From positions 124,001-188,000 of the forward strand of contig OY725506.1 in assembly GCA_963281255.1 (NCBI GenBank): 64,000 nucleotides of DNA, written 5' to 3'. Origin of the DNA: Aphrocallistes beatrix (taxonomy: Eukaryota > Porifera > Hexactinellida > Sceptrulophora > Aphrocallistidae). Below, one piece after another: positions 20,530 through 30,433 of the stretch. Every line of letters begins with the position of its first letter. The stretch's first letter is position 1. The translations under genes and the position numbers were made by a program. Below the pieces are notes generated by a model, which was given only the letters and a program-made list of their open reading frames with translations, made no database searches and had not been told where the DNA came from.

Positions 20530-21270
20530 CCAAGTCGCTACAGCGTAGTGTATTAGGAGTGTGTGTATTTTAGCTCGATTTGAGTTCACACCTTTGTTTA
20601 TTAGTTTTGTATACTTTCTAGAAAGTTATTAGGAGTGTAAGCTTATGTGTTTGTAAATATTTTACAACATTATTGCAAATGTGAATATTTAAATGTATTA
20701 TTCAAATAAAATGGGGGAAACACAGCACTTGTAAGGCAAGGATTTATGGGACAAAGGAATTGCAGCCACTTTACTATAAATAGCTGGGAAATACAGGACA
20801 TCTCCTCATCACATAACATAACATTGTTATTAATGGAAAAGGAAATGCAGTGAGTTGTTGGGAGCAGAACACGGCTATAATGCTGTGGATTTAGTCTGTT
20901 AGACTCTCAAAAAATAGATTGCGTACATACCTCTGAACTGAGACGTTTCTAGGGTGGCAACATGGGCAGTGGCCTTCCAGATTTTTTGCTTGACTCCCTT
21001 TGTTATCTTTCCCAATACAAATTCTCTTCCAGATACGTTTAACCATGTCATGTAGCAACATAAGTATATTACTAAATTAGAATATACATAAATTAGCCGA
21101 TTTGCGTTCAATTAAAAATAACACTGCATGTAATGTGGTATCTTATTACAAATGCATGACAATGAGGGAAATATGATAAGGTACATTACCCGCTCAGGTT
21201 ATCTATAAATAGATAGTAACATATAGTTATTCACTTTGAGTTCCTTCTAATATTTCATTAAAAACAAATT
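20530..21270. other. Spacer between receptor copies A and B, with duplicated promoter region
   Basis: From about 20876 this spacer is homologous to the region upstream of copy C (from about 24834), sharing the GTACATACCTCT and TTATTCACTTTGAGTTCCTT blocks. The duplication therefore carried its 5' region. I see no gene here. Confidence 0.6.
21203..21212 (+). promoter_or_regulatory. Possible TATA box of receptor copy B
   Basis: CTATAAATAG lies about 60 bases before the ATG of copy B. The duplicated region before copy C reads CTACAAATAT here (about 25169-25178), a weaker TATA. The motif also resembles local splice acceptors, so its role is uncertain. Confidence 0.35.
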
Positions 21271-23832
21271 ATGAGAGTAGAAATATTCTTAACTGTATTT
21301 GCTTGTTTACAAGTTGCCGTTTGTAAACAGAAGTTGCATATTTTGGGTATTTACCCTAACACGGGACTAGGATGGACTGAACCTTACGTCACATACTCTG
21401 CTGAACTAGCCAAGAGACACATTGGACAGAACGACACCATCCTCAGGGACTACGAGCTGGAAATTGATTGGTGGGACACTCAGTGCGATGGAGGGATTGC
21501 AACAAAGAACTTCATCGATGCGCTGGCTCTGAATCGAGACAAGACATACCTGGCTGTGTTCGGAGGTGGATGCGCAGTGGCGACCAGTGAAGTGGCACAG
21601 ATCTCATACAGGTATGGACTGGCACAGATCGCATACGCCTCCACCGCACCCAATTTAGGAAACCGAGACTTATACCCCAAGTTTGTACGGGGAGTGCCAT
21701 CCGACATAAGTGCAGTGCCAGCACGTGCTAAGTTCATCGTAGAACAGGGCTGGAAACGAGTGGCCATCATAAACGAACAACACCCAATCTTCGTGGCTAG
21801 CTCGCATAACATGGAGGTGGTGCTGGATGATCTGGAGATAGAGTATAGGGTGGAGGACTTCGCACCTGACGGTCTGATCCCCTTGGAACAACAAGTGAGA
21901 ACCATCGCTAGCAACCTGGAGACCTACAGAGTCGTCATAGCCAACATGTACGAAGATTCAGCCATTGAGTTGTTCTGTTTGCTGCACAAGCAAAACCAGT
22001 TCCGATTGCTGCACCCCTACACCACGTGGATATTTTTAGGCTGGTTCACTAGCCAATGGAATGACAAACCCGAAGTCCTTAGGAATGTGGGATGCACAGC
22101 TGAGGAAGTGGCAGCTGTGTCAAATGGCGCATTGGGATTCTTAGTAGCGCACAATGCGAGTAACTTTAAGGGAGATGTGGACTCAGGAGAAACCATATCG
22201 AAATACACCACAAAACAACTGTACCAAATGTACAGAAATATAACCCTTCAGAACAACGGAAATAATGTCGAGGAATTTGACATAAGGTCTGATGTCCATG
22301 ATGCTTACGTGTACGACTCTCTATGGACGCTAGCACTGGCTCTGCATCAAGCTGAAGAAAGTGGCTTCAACCTCTCTGCCATCTCCCAAAAGGAGATACT
22401 CACCGACACAGAATACTTCAATCAAAATAGTCCCTTTTCACAAGAGGTTTATGATGCGATGTTGAATGTCAAATTTGAAGGTTGGACCGGTGGAGTTAAG
22501 TTTGGAGGAAATAGTGGACATGAACGTGTCTATGATCTGGTGCAGATTCTAGAATTCGTAGATGGCAGTCTGGAATACCGCGGTGAAGTGACTAACATTC
22601 CTGAAACCAGTTCTGGTTACACAGATGTTTCTCGCATGGGGTTTGTCCTAAACTCATCTTATCCTTTTAAGTTCTGGAATAGTGAAGTGGCATCTGATGG
22701 CATAGAGGCACACTACATACCAGTTGAAGTGTTATCTGTCATCTACTTGATTTCATTCCTATTGGTAGTATACATTAGTTTCTACATTGGTTTCATTGTC
22801 ATTGGGAAACTTAGGAATCTAGAATCCATCCGGAATTCATCTCCCACTCTCACTTCCATCATCATTTGTGGGAACTACTTTTTGGTGTTGGCAAGCATTT
22901 TCTTCATTTCCAACGATAGAATCGTGAGAGGAACAGGACAAGAGTTCCTCTCAAATGTGTCCGGAGAGCCGAGCAGCACAGAGGTGTGTGAAAATGACAC
23001 CTGTAAATTCCTTTGCATGTTTCCGGTGTTCCTCCTACTCGTGGCATTCAGTGTCATTTTAGGCGCCATGATGTCGAAGGCCGCGCTTATTTATGTTGTT
23101 GTTGTCAAACTGCAAATCAAACCCAACAAAAAGCTCAATTACATTCTAGCGATCAGCTGGCCATTCCTCCTCGCCACTATTGACACCTTGTTCGTTCTGC
23201 TTTGGTCACTCGTTGGTCCACTCGTGATCAAATCAGAGGTGTTACCTTCTGGACTTCAGGATCCACCCTTTTTCAGTGTTATTCAATGTGGCATTTCCTC
23301 GGAGAATTCCCTAGCAACCACTGTCTTCATTAGTATTCTGATAATCTACAAATCCTTTATCGTGTTGGTTGGTCTTGTGATGGCATACAATCTCCGAAAC
23401 GTGGAGAGACAATCACTCCGTTATGGAAACACCATCTCGTGGACAATGTACAACATCACAGTCTTCACACTCATCCTCATTCTCTCCTTCTTCTTGATAC
23501 AGAACTACGATGTTAAAATTAGCATAGTTTCATTCCTAATCTTAGCAACAGTCTTCCTAACTATCACCATCATCGGGCTCCCTCCACTCTACTATTCGAT
23601 CCCATTCCTTAAGCCCAAATCGGTTGCTAACCCTGCCTCAGTTAAAAATAGTATTGTCCCTGATAGGAAAATGCTAGAGAAATCTATCGTTGCACTGCAG
23701 AAGGACAACCAAGAGCTAGGTGTGATGAGCACTGAAATGGTCCGCAAGATGAGTGTGAGTGGCATGGACATTCCTCCTGAATGGATGTCTCGTTTGATAA
23801 GTGTGGACGAGAGCGAAGAATCCAAACCCTAA
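21271..23832 (+). CDS. GABA-B-like class C G-protein-coupled receptor, copy B
   Basis: This is an intact intronless receptor of 853 residues with signal peptide MRVEIFLTVFACLQVAVC, Venus-flytrap domain, seven membrane helices and a C-terminal coiled coil (MLEKSIVALQKDNQEL). It is nearly identical to copy A from TM1 through TM7 but clearly diverged in the ligand domain and in the cytoplasmic tail. The extracellular loop cysteines around VCENDTCKFLC and SVIQCGISS are kept. The ligand loop again reads GCAVATS. It is the closest full-length relative of truncated copy C and inverted copy D. Expected role: ligand-gated heterotrimeric G-protein signalling at the plasma membrane. Confidence 0.9.
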   Translation: MRVEIFLTVFACLQVAVCKQKLHILGIYPNTGLGWTEPYVTYSAELAKRHIGQNDTILRDYELEIDWWDTQCDGGIATKNFIDALALNRDKTYLAVFGGGCAVATSEVAQISYRYGLAQIAYASTAPNLGNRDLYPKFVRGVPSDISAVPARAKFIVEQGWKRVAIINEQHPIFVASSHNMEVVLDDLEIEYRVEDFAPDGLIPLEQQVRTIASNLETYRVVIANMYEDSAIELFCLLHKQNQFRLLHPYTTWIFLGWFTSQWNDKPEVLRNVGCTAEEVAAVSNGALGFLVAHNASNFKGDVDSGETISKYTTKQLYQMYRNITLQNNGNNVEEFDIRSDVHDAYVYDSLWTLALALHQAEESGFNLSAISQKEILTDTEYFNQNSPFSQEVYDAMLNVKFEGWTGGVKFGGNSGHERVYDLVQILEFVDGSLEYRGEVTNIPETSSGYTDVSRMGFVLNSSYPFKFWNSEVASDGIEAHYIPVEVLSVIYLISFLLVVYISFYIGFIVIGKLRNLESIRNSSPTLTSIIICGNYFLVLASIFFISNDRIVRGTGQEFLSNVSGEPSSTEVCENDTCKFLCMFPVFLLLVAFSVILGAMMSKAALIYVVVVKLQIKPNKKLNYILAISWPFLLATIDTLFVLLWSLVGPLVIKSEVLPSGLQDPPFFSVIQCGISSENSLATTVFISILIIYKSFIVLVGLVMAYNLRNVERQSLRYGNTISWTMYNITVFTLILILSFFLIQNYDVKISIVSFLILATVFLTITIIGLPPLYYSIPFLKPKSVANPASVKNSIVPDRKMLEKSIVALQKDNQELGVMSTEMVRKMSVSGMDIPPEWMSRLISVDESEESKP

Positions 23833-25240
23833 CCCATTCGTTTATGTGTGTATAGTTACCCCACCCATACAAGCTGAATTGGAAACTTGTTTTAATGTTT
23901 TATTGCTCATTTGATTAGTTTGTATTTGCTGTTAAGCTTTTAGAATATATAAATTGCTTCAATATAGTAAATAGGGTTTGCAAAATGGATTTACTTGCTA
24001 CTTACTACCTTTTTATTTTTTTAGAGGAAAATAAAAAGTAGTAAGTAAATATTCTGTATGGCGAGCAAATGAAAAGTAACAAGTAAATTTCCTGGACACC
24101 TTGAGGAACTGGACACGGTTAAATTAAGAAAATTCTGATTCTGAAATGCTCAAATATTTCTGAAAATCGCTCGATGCACACTCGTTTCGGTCTTACACTA
24201 CACGATCAATAATTTCCTATTCTCACGACAATTAAATGCCGGTCAAAAAATAAGTAGTGAGTGAGTAAAATTGAAACTAAAATGGAGGAAAAAATAAAGT
24301 TGCAAGTAAACGGTTGGCCAAAAAAATCCGTATAACTTTTTTGCCAGTTCTGGAATCCCTGGTTCGCAAGGCCGTAGCCGCCACAGCCCACAAGGTGTGA
24401 AGTGGCCCGGTTGAAACCGGATCAGCGGGACCGGTGGCTAAGTCTCTGATTCGGTCTACCCTTATAAGGAATGAACTTTCGAATTTGGTTCATGGATGTA
24501 TTCACAATAATAGGACACATCCTAGCGGTTAATATGGTGTTGAGCGAATATTGAGGCTTGTTGGAGGAGATCTCCAATGGAATTTTTCTAGTTCTGCTCC
24601 TACATAGGAGCTACACTATCCAGGCTCTTCATATATCTAGTGCTGTGAAAATCTAACTGACCAACTCTAAACAAACTTGAAGCAGACCTTCCTTATATGG
24701 TGCAGATTAGGGAAGGTGGAGGCAACTCTCCTTTCTTTTCTACCAATTTAAATAATTGACAACTAGGGTAACCTGGAGGAAGAAATAATGTTTTCTTCTG
24801 AAGAGTCATTGATTCTATCATGCTTCAATTCTATAATGCTGTGGATGTATTCAGTTTGACTCTCGAGAAATTTCACCAAAAAATAGATTGTGTACATACC
24901 TCTACACTGAAATCTTTCTAGGCAACATGGGGAGTGGCCTTCAAGATTTTTAGCATGCTTTCATTTGATCTTTTTCATACTACAAATTCTCTTCCAGATA
25001 CGTTTAACCATGGTATGTAGCTACATACTAAGTACATTACTAAAAAGGAATATACACAAATTAGACGATTTGCTTACAACTAAAAGGAACAGCATGTAAT
25101 GTGGTATCTTATCACAAATGCATGGGAATGAGGGAAATATGATAAGGTACATTACCCGCTCAGGTTATCTACAAATATATAGTAACAAATAGTTATTCAC
25201 TTTGAGTTCCTTCTATGTATAATTTTATCAAAAACAAATT
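23833..25240. other. Spacer between receptor copies B and C
   Basis: It holds an inverted repeat at 23986-24052 and, from about 24834, the duplicated upstream region of copy C. A GC-richer patch at 24360-24450 contains GGTTGAAACC, but no tRNA fold is apparent. No gene is seen. Confidence 0.5.
23986..24052. repeat. Short inverted repeat
   Basis: ATTTACTTGCTACTTACTAC with TTTTTATTTT on the left pairs with AAAATAAAAAGTAGTAAG and TAAAT on the right around a loop of under ten bases. Related pieces (AAAAGTAACAAGTAAAT) follow at about 24070. It looks like a small foldback element. Confidence 0.7.
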
Positions 25241-26850
25241 ATGAGAGTTGAAATCTTCTTAACTGTATTTGCTAGTTTACAAGTTGCCGTTTGTAAACAG
25301 AAGTTGCATATTTTGGGTATTTACCCTAACACTGGACTAGGATGGACTGAACCCTACGTCACATACGCTGCTGAACTAGCCAAGAGACACATTGGACAGA
25401 ACGACACCATCCTCAGGGACTACGAGCTGGAAATTGATTGGTGGGACACTCAGTGCGATGGAGGGATTGCAACAAAGAACTTCATCGATGCGCTGGCTCT
25501 GAATCGAGACAAGACATACCTGGTTGTGTTCGGAGGTGGATGCGCAGTGGCGACCAGTGAAGTGGCACAGATCTCATACAGGTATGGACTGGCACAGATC
25601 GCATACGCCTCCACCGCACCCAATTTAGGAAACCGAGACTTATACCACAAGTTTGTACGAGGAGTGCCATCCGACATAAGTGCAGTGCCAGCACGTGCTA
25701 AGTTCATCGTAGAACAGGGCTGGAAACGAGTGGCCATCATAAACGAACAACACCCAATCTTCGTGGCTAGCTCGCATAACATGGAGGTGGTGCTGGATGA
25801 TCTGGAGATAGAGTATAGGGTGGAGGACTTCGCACCTGACGGTCTGATCCCCTTGGAACAACAAGTGAGAACCATCGCTAGCAACCTGGAGACCTACAGA
25901 GTCGTCATAGCCAACATGTACGAAGATTCAGCCATTGAGTTGTTCTGTTTGCTGCACAAGCAAAACCAGTTCCGATTGCTGCACACCTACACCACGTGGA
26001 TATTTTTAGGCTGGTTCACTAGCCAATGGAATGACAAACCCGAAGTCCTTAGGAATGTGGGATGCACAGCTGAGGAAGTGGCAACTGTGTCAAATGGCGC
26101 ATTGGGATTCTTAGTGTTGCACAAAGAAAGTAACTTTAGAGGCGATGTAGACTCAAGTGAAACCATATCGAAATACACCACAAAACAACTGTACCAAATG
26201 TACAGAAATATAACCCTTCAGAACAACGGAAATAATGTCGAGGAATTTGACATAAGGTCTGATGTCCATGATGCTTACGTGTACGACTCTCTGTGGACGC
26301 TAGCACTGGCTCTGCATCAAGCTGAAGAAAGTGGCTTCAACCTCTCTGCCATCTCCCAAAAGGAGATACTCACCGACACAGAATACTTCAATCAAAATAG
26401 TCCCTTTTCACAAGAGGTTTATGATGCGATGTTGAATGTCAAATTTGAAGGTTGGACCGGTGGAGTTAAGTTTGGAGGAAATAGTGGACATGAACGTGTC
26501 TATGATCTGGTGCAGATTCTAGAATTCGTAGATGGCAGTCTGGAATACCGCGGTGAAGTGACTAACATTCCTGAGAATAGTTCTGGTTACACAGATGTTT
26601 CCCGCATGGGGGTTGTCCTAAACTCATCTTATCCTTTTAAGTTCTGGAATAGTGAAGTGGCATCTGATGGCATAGAGACACACTACATACCAGTTGAAGT
26701 GGTATCTGTCATCTACTTGATTTCATTCCTATTGGTGGTATACATTAGTTTCTACATTGGTTTTTTTGTCATTGGAAAACTTAGGAATCTAGAATCTATC
26801 CAGAATTCATCTCCCACTCTCACTTCCATCATCATTTGTGGGAACTACTT
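24834..26850. repeat. Segmental duplication of receptor copy B and its 5' region
   Basis: About 2 kb is homologous to 20876-22878: the upstream spacer, the signal peptide, the full ligand domain and TM1-TM2. Similarity ends abruptly after GGGAACTACTT at 26850, where copy B continues TTTGGTGTTGG and this copy continues ACTCACAGTG. Confidence 0.85.
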
Positions 26851-26887
26851 ACTCACAGTGATCTCAGTGAACGTTCTGTCACAATAA
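25241..26887 (+). pseudogene. GABA-B-like receptor copy C, truncated after TM2
   Basis: The frame is open for 548 residues from the ATG at 25241, with signal peptide, complete Venus-flytrap domain, TM1 and the start of TM2 (SIIICGNY). It then leaves receptor sequence at 26850/26851 and stops ten codons later at CAATAA. Five of the seven helices and the coiled coil are missing, so it cannot signal as a GPCR. The ligand-binding half has no other lesion, and the product could in principle be an anchored ligand trap or dominant-negative partner. That is inference. The sequence after the junction belongs to a receptor-phosphatase remnant in another frame. Confidence 0.8.
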
Positions 26888-28492
26888 TCTGGAAACTCGA
26901 GGAGAATCTTCCTGAAGAAGCAAAGCAGAGATTTAACATTACTTACCTTGCAAATGGAAAGTTGAACACTATTACAACAACAGATAGCTCTTATGAGCTG
27001 ACAGACCTAAACCCAGGACAAACATACACTATATTTGTTATTCTATCTTACGCGTATACTCTAAAAACAACAAATAAAGCCATTACCATCAACACCCCAC
27101 ACAGACATGTTGCACTTACCACAATAATTCCATCTTTAGTGTCGGGGGTGGTATTCATTTTTGTTGTCATACTCATAGTAGCAGTAAGTGTTGCATTTTG
27201 TAATGTAAATAGAAGAGTAAACAAAAATATTAAAGCTCTTAAGAGAAGTGGTATAATGCCCCCGAAGAAATTAAACGTTCATTCCACCACCACGACAAGA
27301 TATCAGGAAATAAGTGGAGGGCGAACGGAACCAAAAGTGCAAAAGAGGAATGTTTGCTATGCAATTCTTGACCTTGAACCTCAATGCGATGAGAAAACAG
27401 CTGATATCACTAGAACCGACACGGAGTACGCCACAATAAATGTGACTTCACTTGTGGGTGATGAAGATGAGGGCAACCTAAATTTAGAACAGATTAAACA
27501 AGATGAAAAACGAATATACTACTCTAACCTAGCCATCATCCCTGACAAAAAAACAGACGCACATAAGCCATTAAATTTAGATTCCAGACTTAATGAGTAC
27601 CATGGATACTCTAGAGAAGCAGAGGCTGCTGATAATGACGTGTACTATACTCCCATGGGCGCTCTAAACTCGGAACAACTTCCTGCACCACCAATATACC
27701 ACTCAACCAATTCTGTAAAACTTATAAGCAACGCATTGAAATAGGCATAGGTGAAGAATCAATGATTAAAAAAGAATTCGACAAACTGACGTTAACTACA
27801 AAACAATCGTTTGAGAATGTAGGTGAACTCCCTTTTGAAGATAACGGCGTGTTGATAGAGTCACAACAGCCAACTGGGGACTATGTAAATGCCACTTTCG
27901 TCAACAACGCTAGTTACATCGACAACTGTCAATTCATCGCTACAGTACACCCTGCAGCTGAACACTGCTAGAGTTCCTGCAAATGCTCTATCAAACTGAG
28001 GCCAGCATGGTAGTGATGCTAGCCAGCAGAAAGGAGAAGGCTAAAATAGTCGGGGGAATCTCAGACAAGAAAGTTTATTGGCCAAAGAAGGAAATGAATC
28101 TGGTCTGTGATCCTTTTTCAGTTAGCATTCTTAGTTCTTCCGATTCTAATGTGTTCATCAAGCAAGAGCTGTTGATTACAAACAATGTTGAAAAGAAGAA
28201 GAGGACTGTAATACAATGTATCTCGTCGGTTTGGAACGAAGATGGCACTGCTTCCAGCCTTGAACACATAGTGGCCCTCGTTTCTCGTATCATTAGACAG
28301 AAAGAGACGGCGCCACTTAAACCCATCATAATCCACTGCGCTGATGGTATCTCAAAGACTGGCGTTCTACTGACAGTCTACAATACAGTTCAGGATCTGA
28401 ATGGGAAGAAGAGTGTAGACATCTACAATGCTGTGAGGAATTTGAGGAGGCAAAGGATGAAAATGGTTCCAACATTGGTTACTCAATCATAA
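26851..28492 (+). pseudogene. Receptor-type tyrosine phosphatase remnant, intronless, 5'-truncated and frameshifted
   Basis: The first frame (to 27744) encodes a fibronectin type III-like domain (SVTIIWKLEENL, SYELTDLNPGQTYTIFV), one transmembrane helix near 27115-27200 and a cytoplasmic stretch. The phosphatase domain follows in a second frame (about 27715-27970; GDYVNATFVNNA), then in a third (about 27975-28492). The signature loop reads HCADGISKTG: the catalytic Cys is kept but the Arg of the CX5R motif is Lys. The WPD-loop position reads SVWNEDG. Both changes are typical of inactive D2-type domains. There are at least two frame breaks, no introns and no N-terminal ectodomain. This suggests a retrocopy or a fragment joined to receptor copy C. 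Confidence 0.7.
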
Positions 28493-30311
28493 TTGAATTC
28501 AGTGCTACTCAGCACTCTTCTCCCGTTTGAATATCTGATGGGTCTGATTGAGAAACTAACGAGTTACATATTAGTCCAAAAGTTATTATCGCCATAAAAA
28601 AAGTAAAATTTGACAAATTTTGAAGATAATCCTTGTTCAATATTGACTAAAAAATGTCAAAAAAATTGAAAACAAAAATTTGCTAAAAATATACCTTAAA
28701 CTTGATTAAAACTCATAAATTAATCCAGAATTCTGGAATAGCAAATTTCTTTTTCACTTGCTAAATTATTTTTTATTAACTTTTTTCATGTTTTAACAAA
28801 TTCGTATTTTCTAGAATTGCTACAATTACTTGCTATGCTGTGCTGAACGAGTACTGCTCAACTCATCTCTAAAGTGAATATCTAGCCTCAACACAACTCC
28901 TGGGAAATGATACAGATACGCTAGCTTGAGAGAGTTTTAAACTTTTCAAGCCAGATCATTGCTTTGCTGCTTCTCTTTGTATCATACTTAATTACTAAAT
29001 ATTGAACTCACTGAGAGTAGTGTTAACCGTTGGAAGGTTAAGTATAATTTCCTGTGTATTTCCATGTATACATATTCTCGGCATTATTGGATAAATGAAA
29101 TCAGATGTAAACCACACCTAACGTAATACAATCCACTAGAATGTTGAAGCCATGGGCACCCAATGGAAATAAAGATACCCATGTCTCCCCCACCTTTCCC
29201 ATGTGGCTACCATCCCACAAAGTGGCGCTATATACTCAAGCATGCCATGTCTGGATGGTAGCTGCATGGGCAAGGTGGAGGCAAACTTGTTTTTTAAGAC
29301 TTTTAGACATAATATAAGTGTTTTAATAGTAAAGAGTTAATATTAACATCCATTCTTATCATGTTACAAACATTCTAGTCAAATTCATCTTTATAGTTGG
29401 TCCATCAGGACTCAGGACGATTTGTAAGCAGAGAGGAAAATTCTGGATCATGCCATGTGACATGATTGCTATGGAATATAGCGCTTGTCTTCATCAGGTT
29501 TCTTTATCTTTCCTCTGAGCAGCAGTTTATATGAGACTCCTGAACTAGAACAAAGATATTATGAATGTCTTCAGTTCATGTTCTCGTAAGAACAGGAATG
29601 GTAAAAAGGATTCGAGTATGGGGTCTGGGAGGCGTCATTAAAAGGGCAGAGTTTGACTTTACACAAATTTTCCAATAAAAATTGACCTCAATAAACAAAG
29701 ATAGTCAGTTTGAAGAAATATTGCGTAAGACAATGGAAACTCCAAACACTGCCTCTTCCTCTGAAATTGCATTTTCCTTCTAATCTAGACAAGCGCTAGC
29801 TCGCTTACGTACTCGGCTTGCCAGTGCCTCAGATCCACACCAGCCAACCAATAGAATCGACTGATCAACGCGCCCGTAGGTCGCCTGCATAGCATACTTG
29901 CATTACCTAGCAACGGAATAGATAGAGAAGCATTATTCAACTTTGTTTGGCGGTGGACTCTATAACAATGTTCCTATGTCCTGTAGACCCCTCCACTAAC
30001 CGCAATATAAGGACCCTGTAGTACCAGCTTGTGAACCACTGAACTGGAGACACTCTCAACGGTTCATCCATGGTTTCAAGGGTGCATTCAGATATACACA
30101 GCAATCATTATTAGACATTAGAATCTATCCAGCTATATACTACTCTGACCAATGGAATCTGATTGGAAACTATTATCGAAGTTGAGCAGAGAAGAATATT
30201 CATACAAGACAGGAATAAATAATCAGAAATGATAACAACAACAAGGTCTCTAAAACAAAGTGCACATTCCAATTGACACTTGAGAAAGGGGAGTAAATAA
30301 GCAACAACAAG
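28493..30311. other. Intergenic region between the phosphatase remnant and inverted receptor copy D
   Basis: About 1.8 kb of AT-rich DNA. It contains a foldback at about 29186-29284. The part at 30312-30433 is the out-of-frame continuation of receptor copy D. I see no other gene. Confidence 0.45.
29186..29284. repeat. Foldback inverted repeat
   Basis: CCCCCACCTTTCCCATGTGG and CTACCATCC on the left pair with GGATGGTAGCTGCATGGG and CAAGGTGGAGG on the right. The loop is about 37 bases. It resembles a small MITE or hairpin element without coding capacity. Confidence 0.75.
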
Positions 30312-30433
30312 CTAAGAATAGGAAAAAGCTGTTCCGTTTTCTGTCACACTGGACAGTCGAGTGTCCTTCGAACTCGGTGGGAAGTCCAAGTCACTCAAAC
30401 TCAGTTTTCTTTCCATTTCCACATTCAAAGCCT

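Noticed and set aside
24360-24450. Possible tRNA-derived element with GGTTGAAACC
   Set aside because: The B-box-like string lacks the GGTTCGA core, and no A box or cloverleaf can be drawn.
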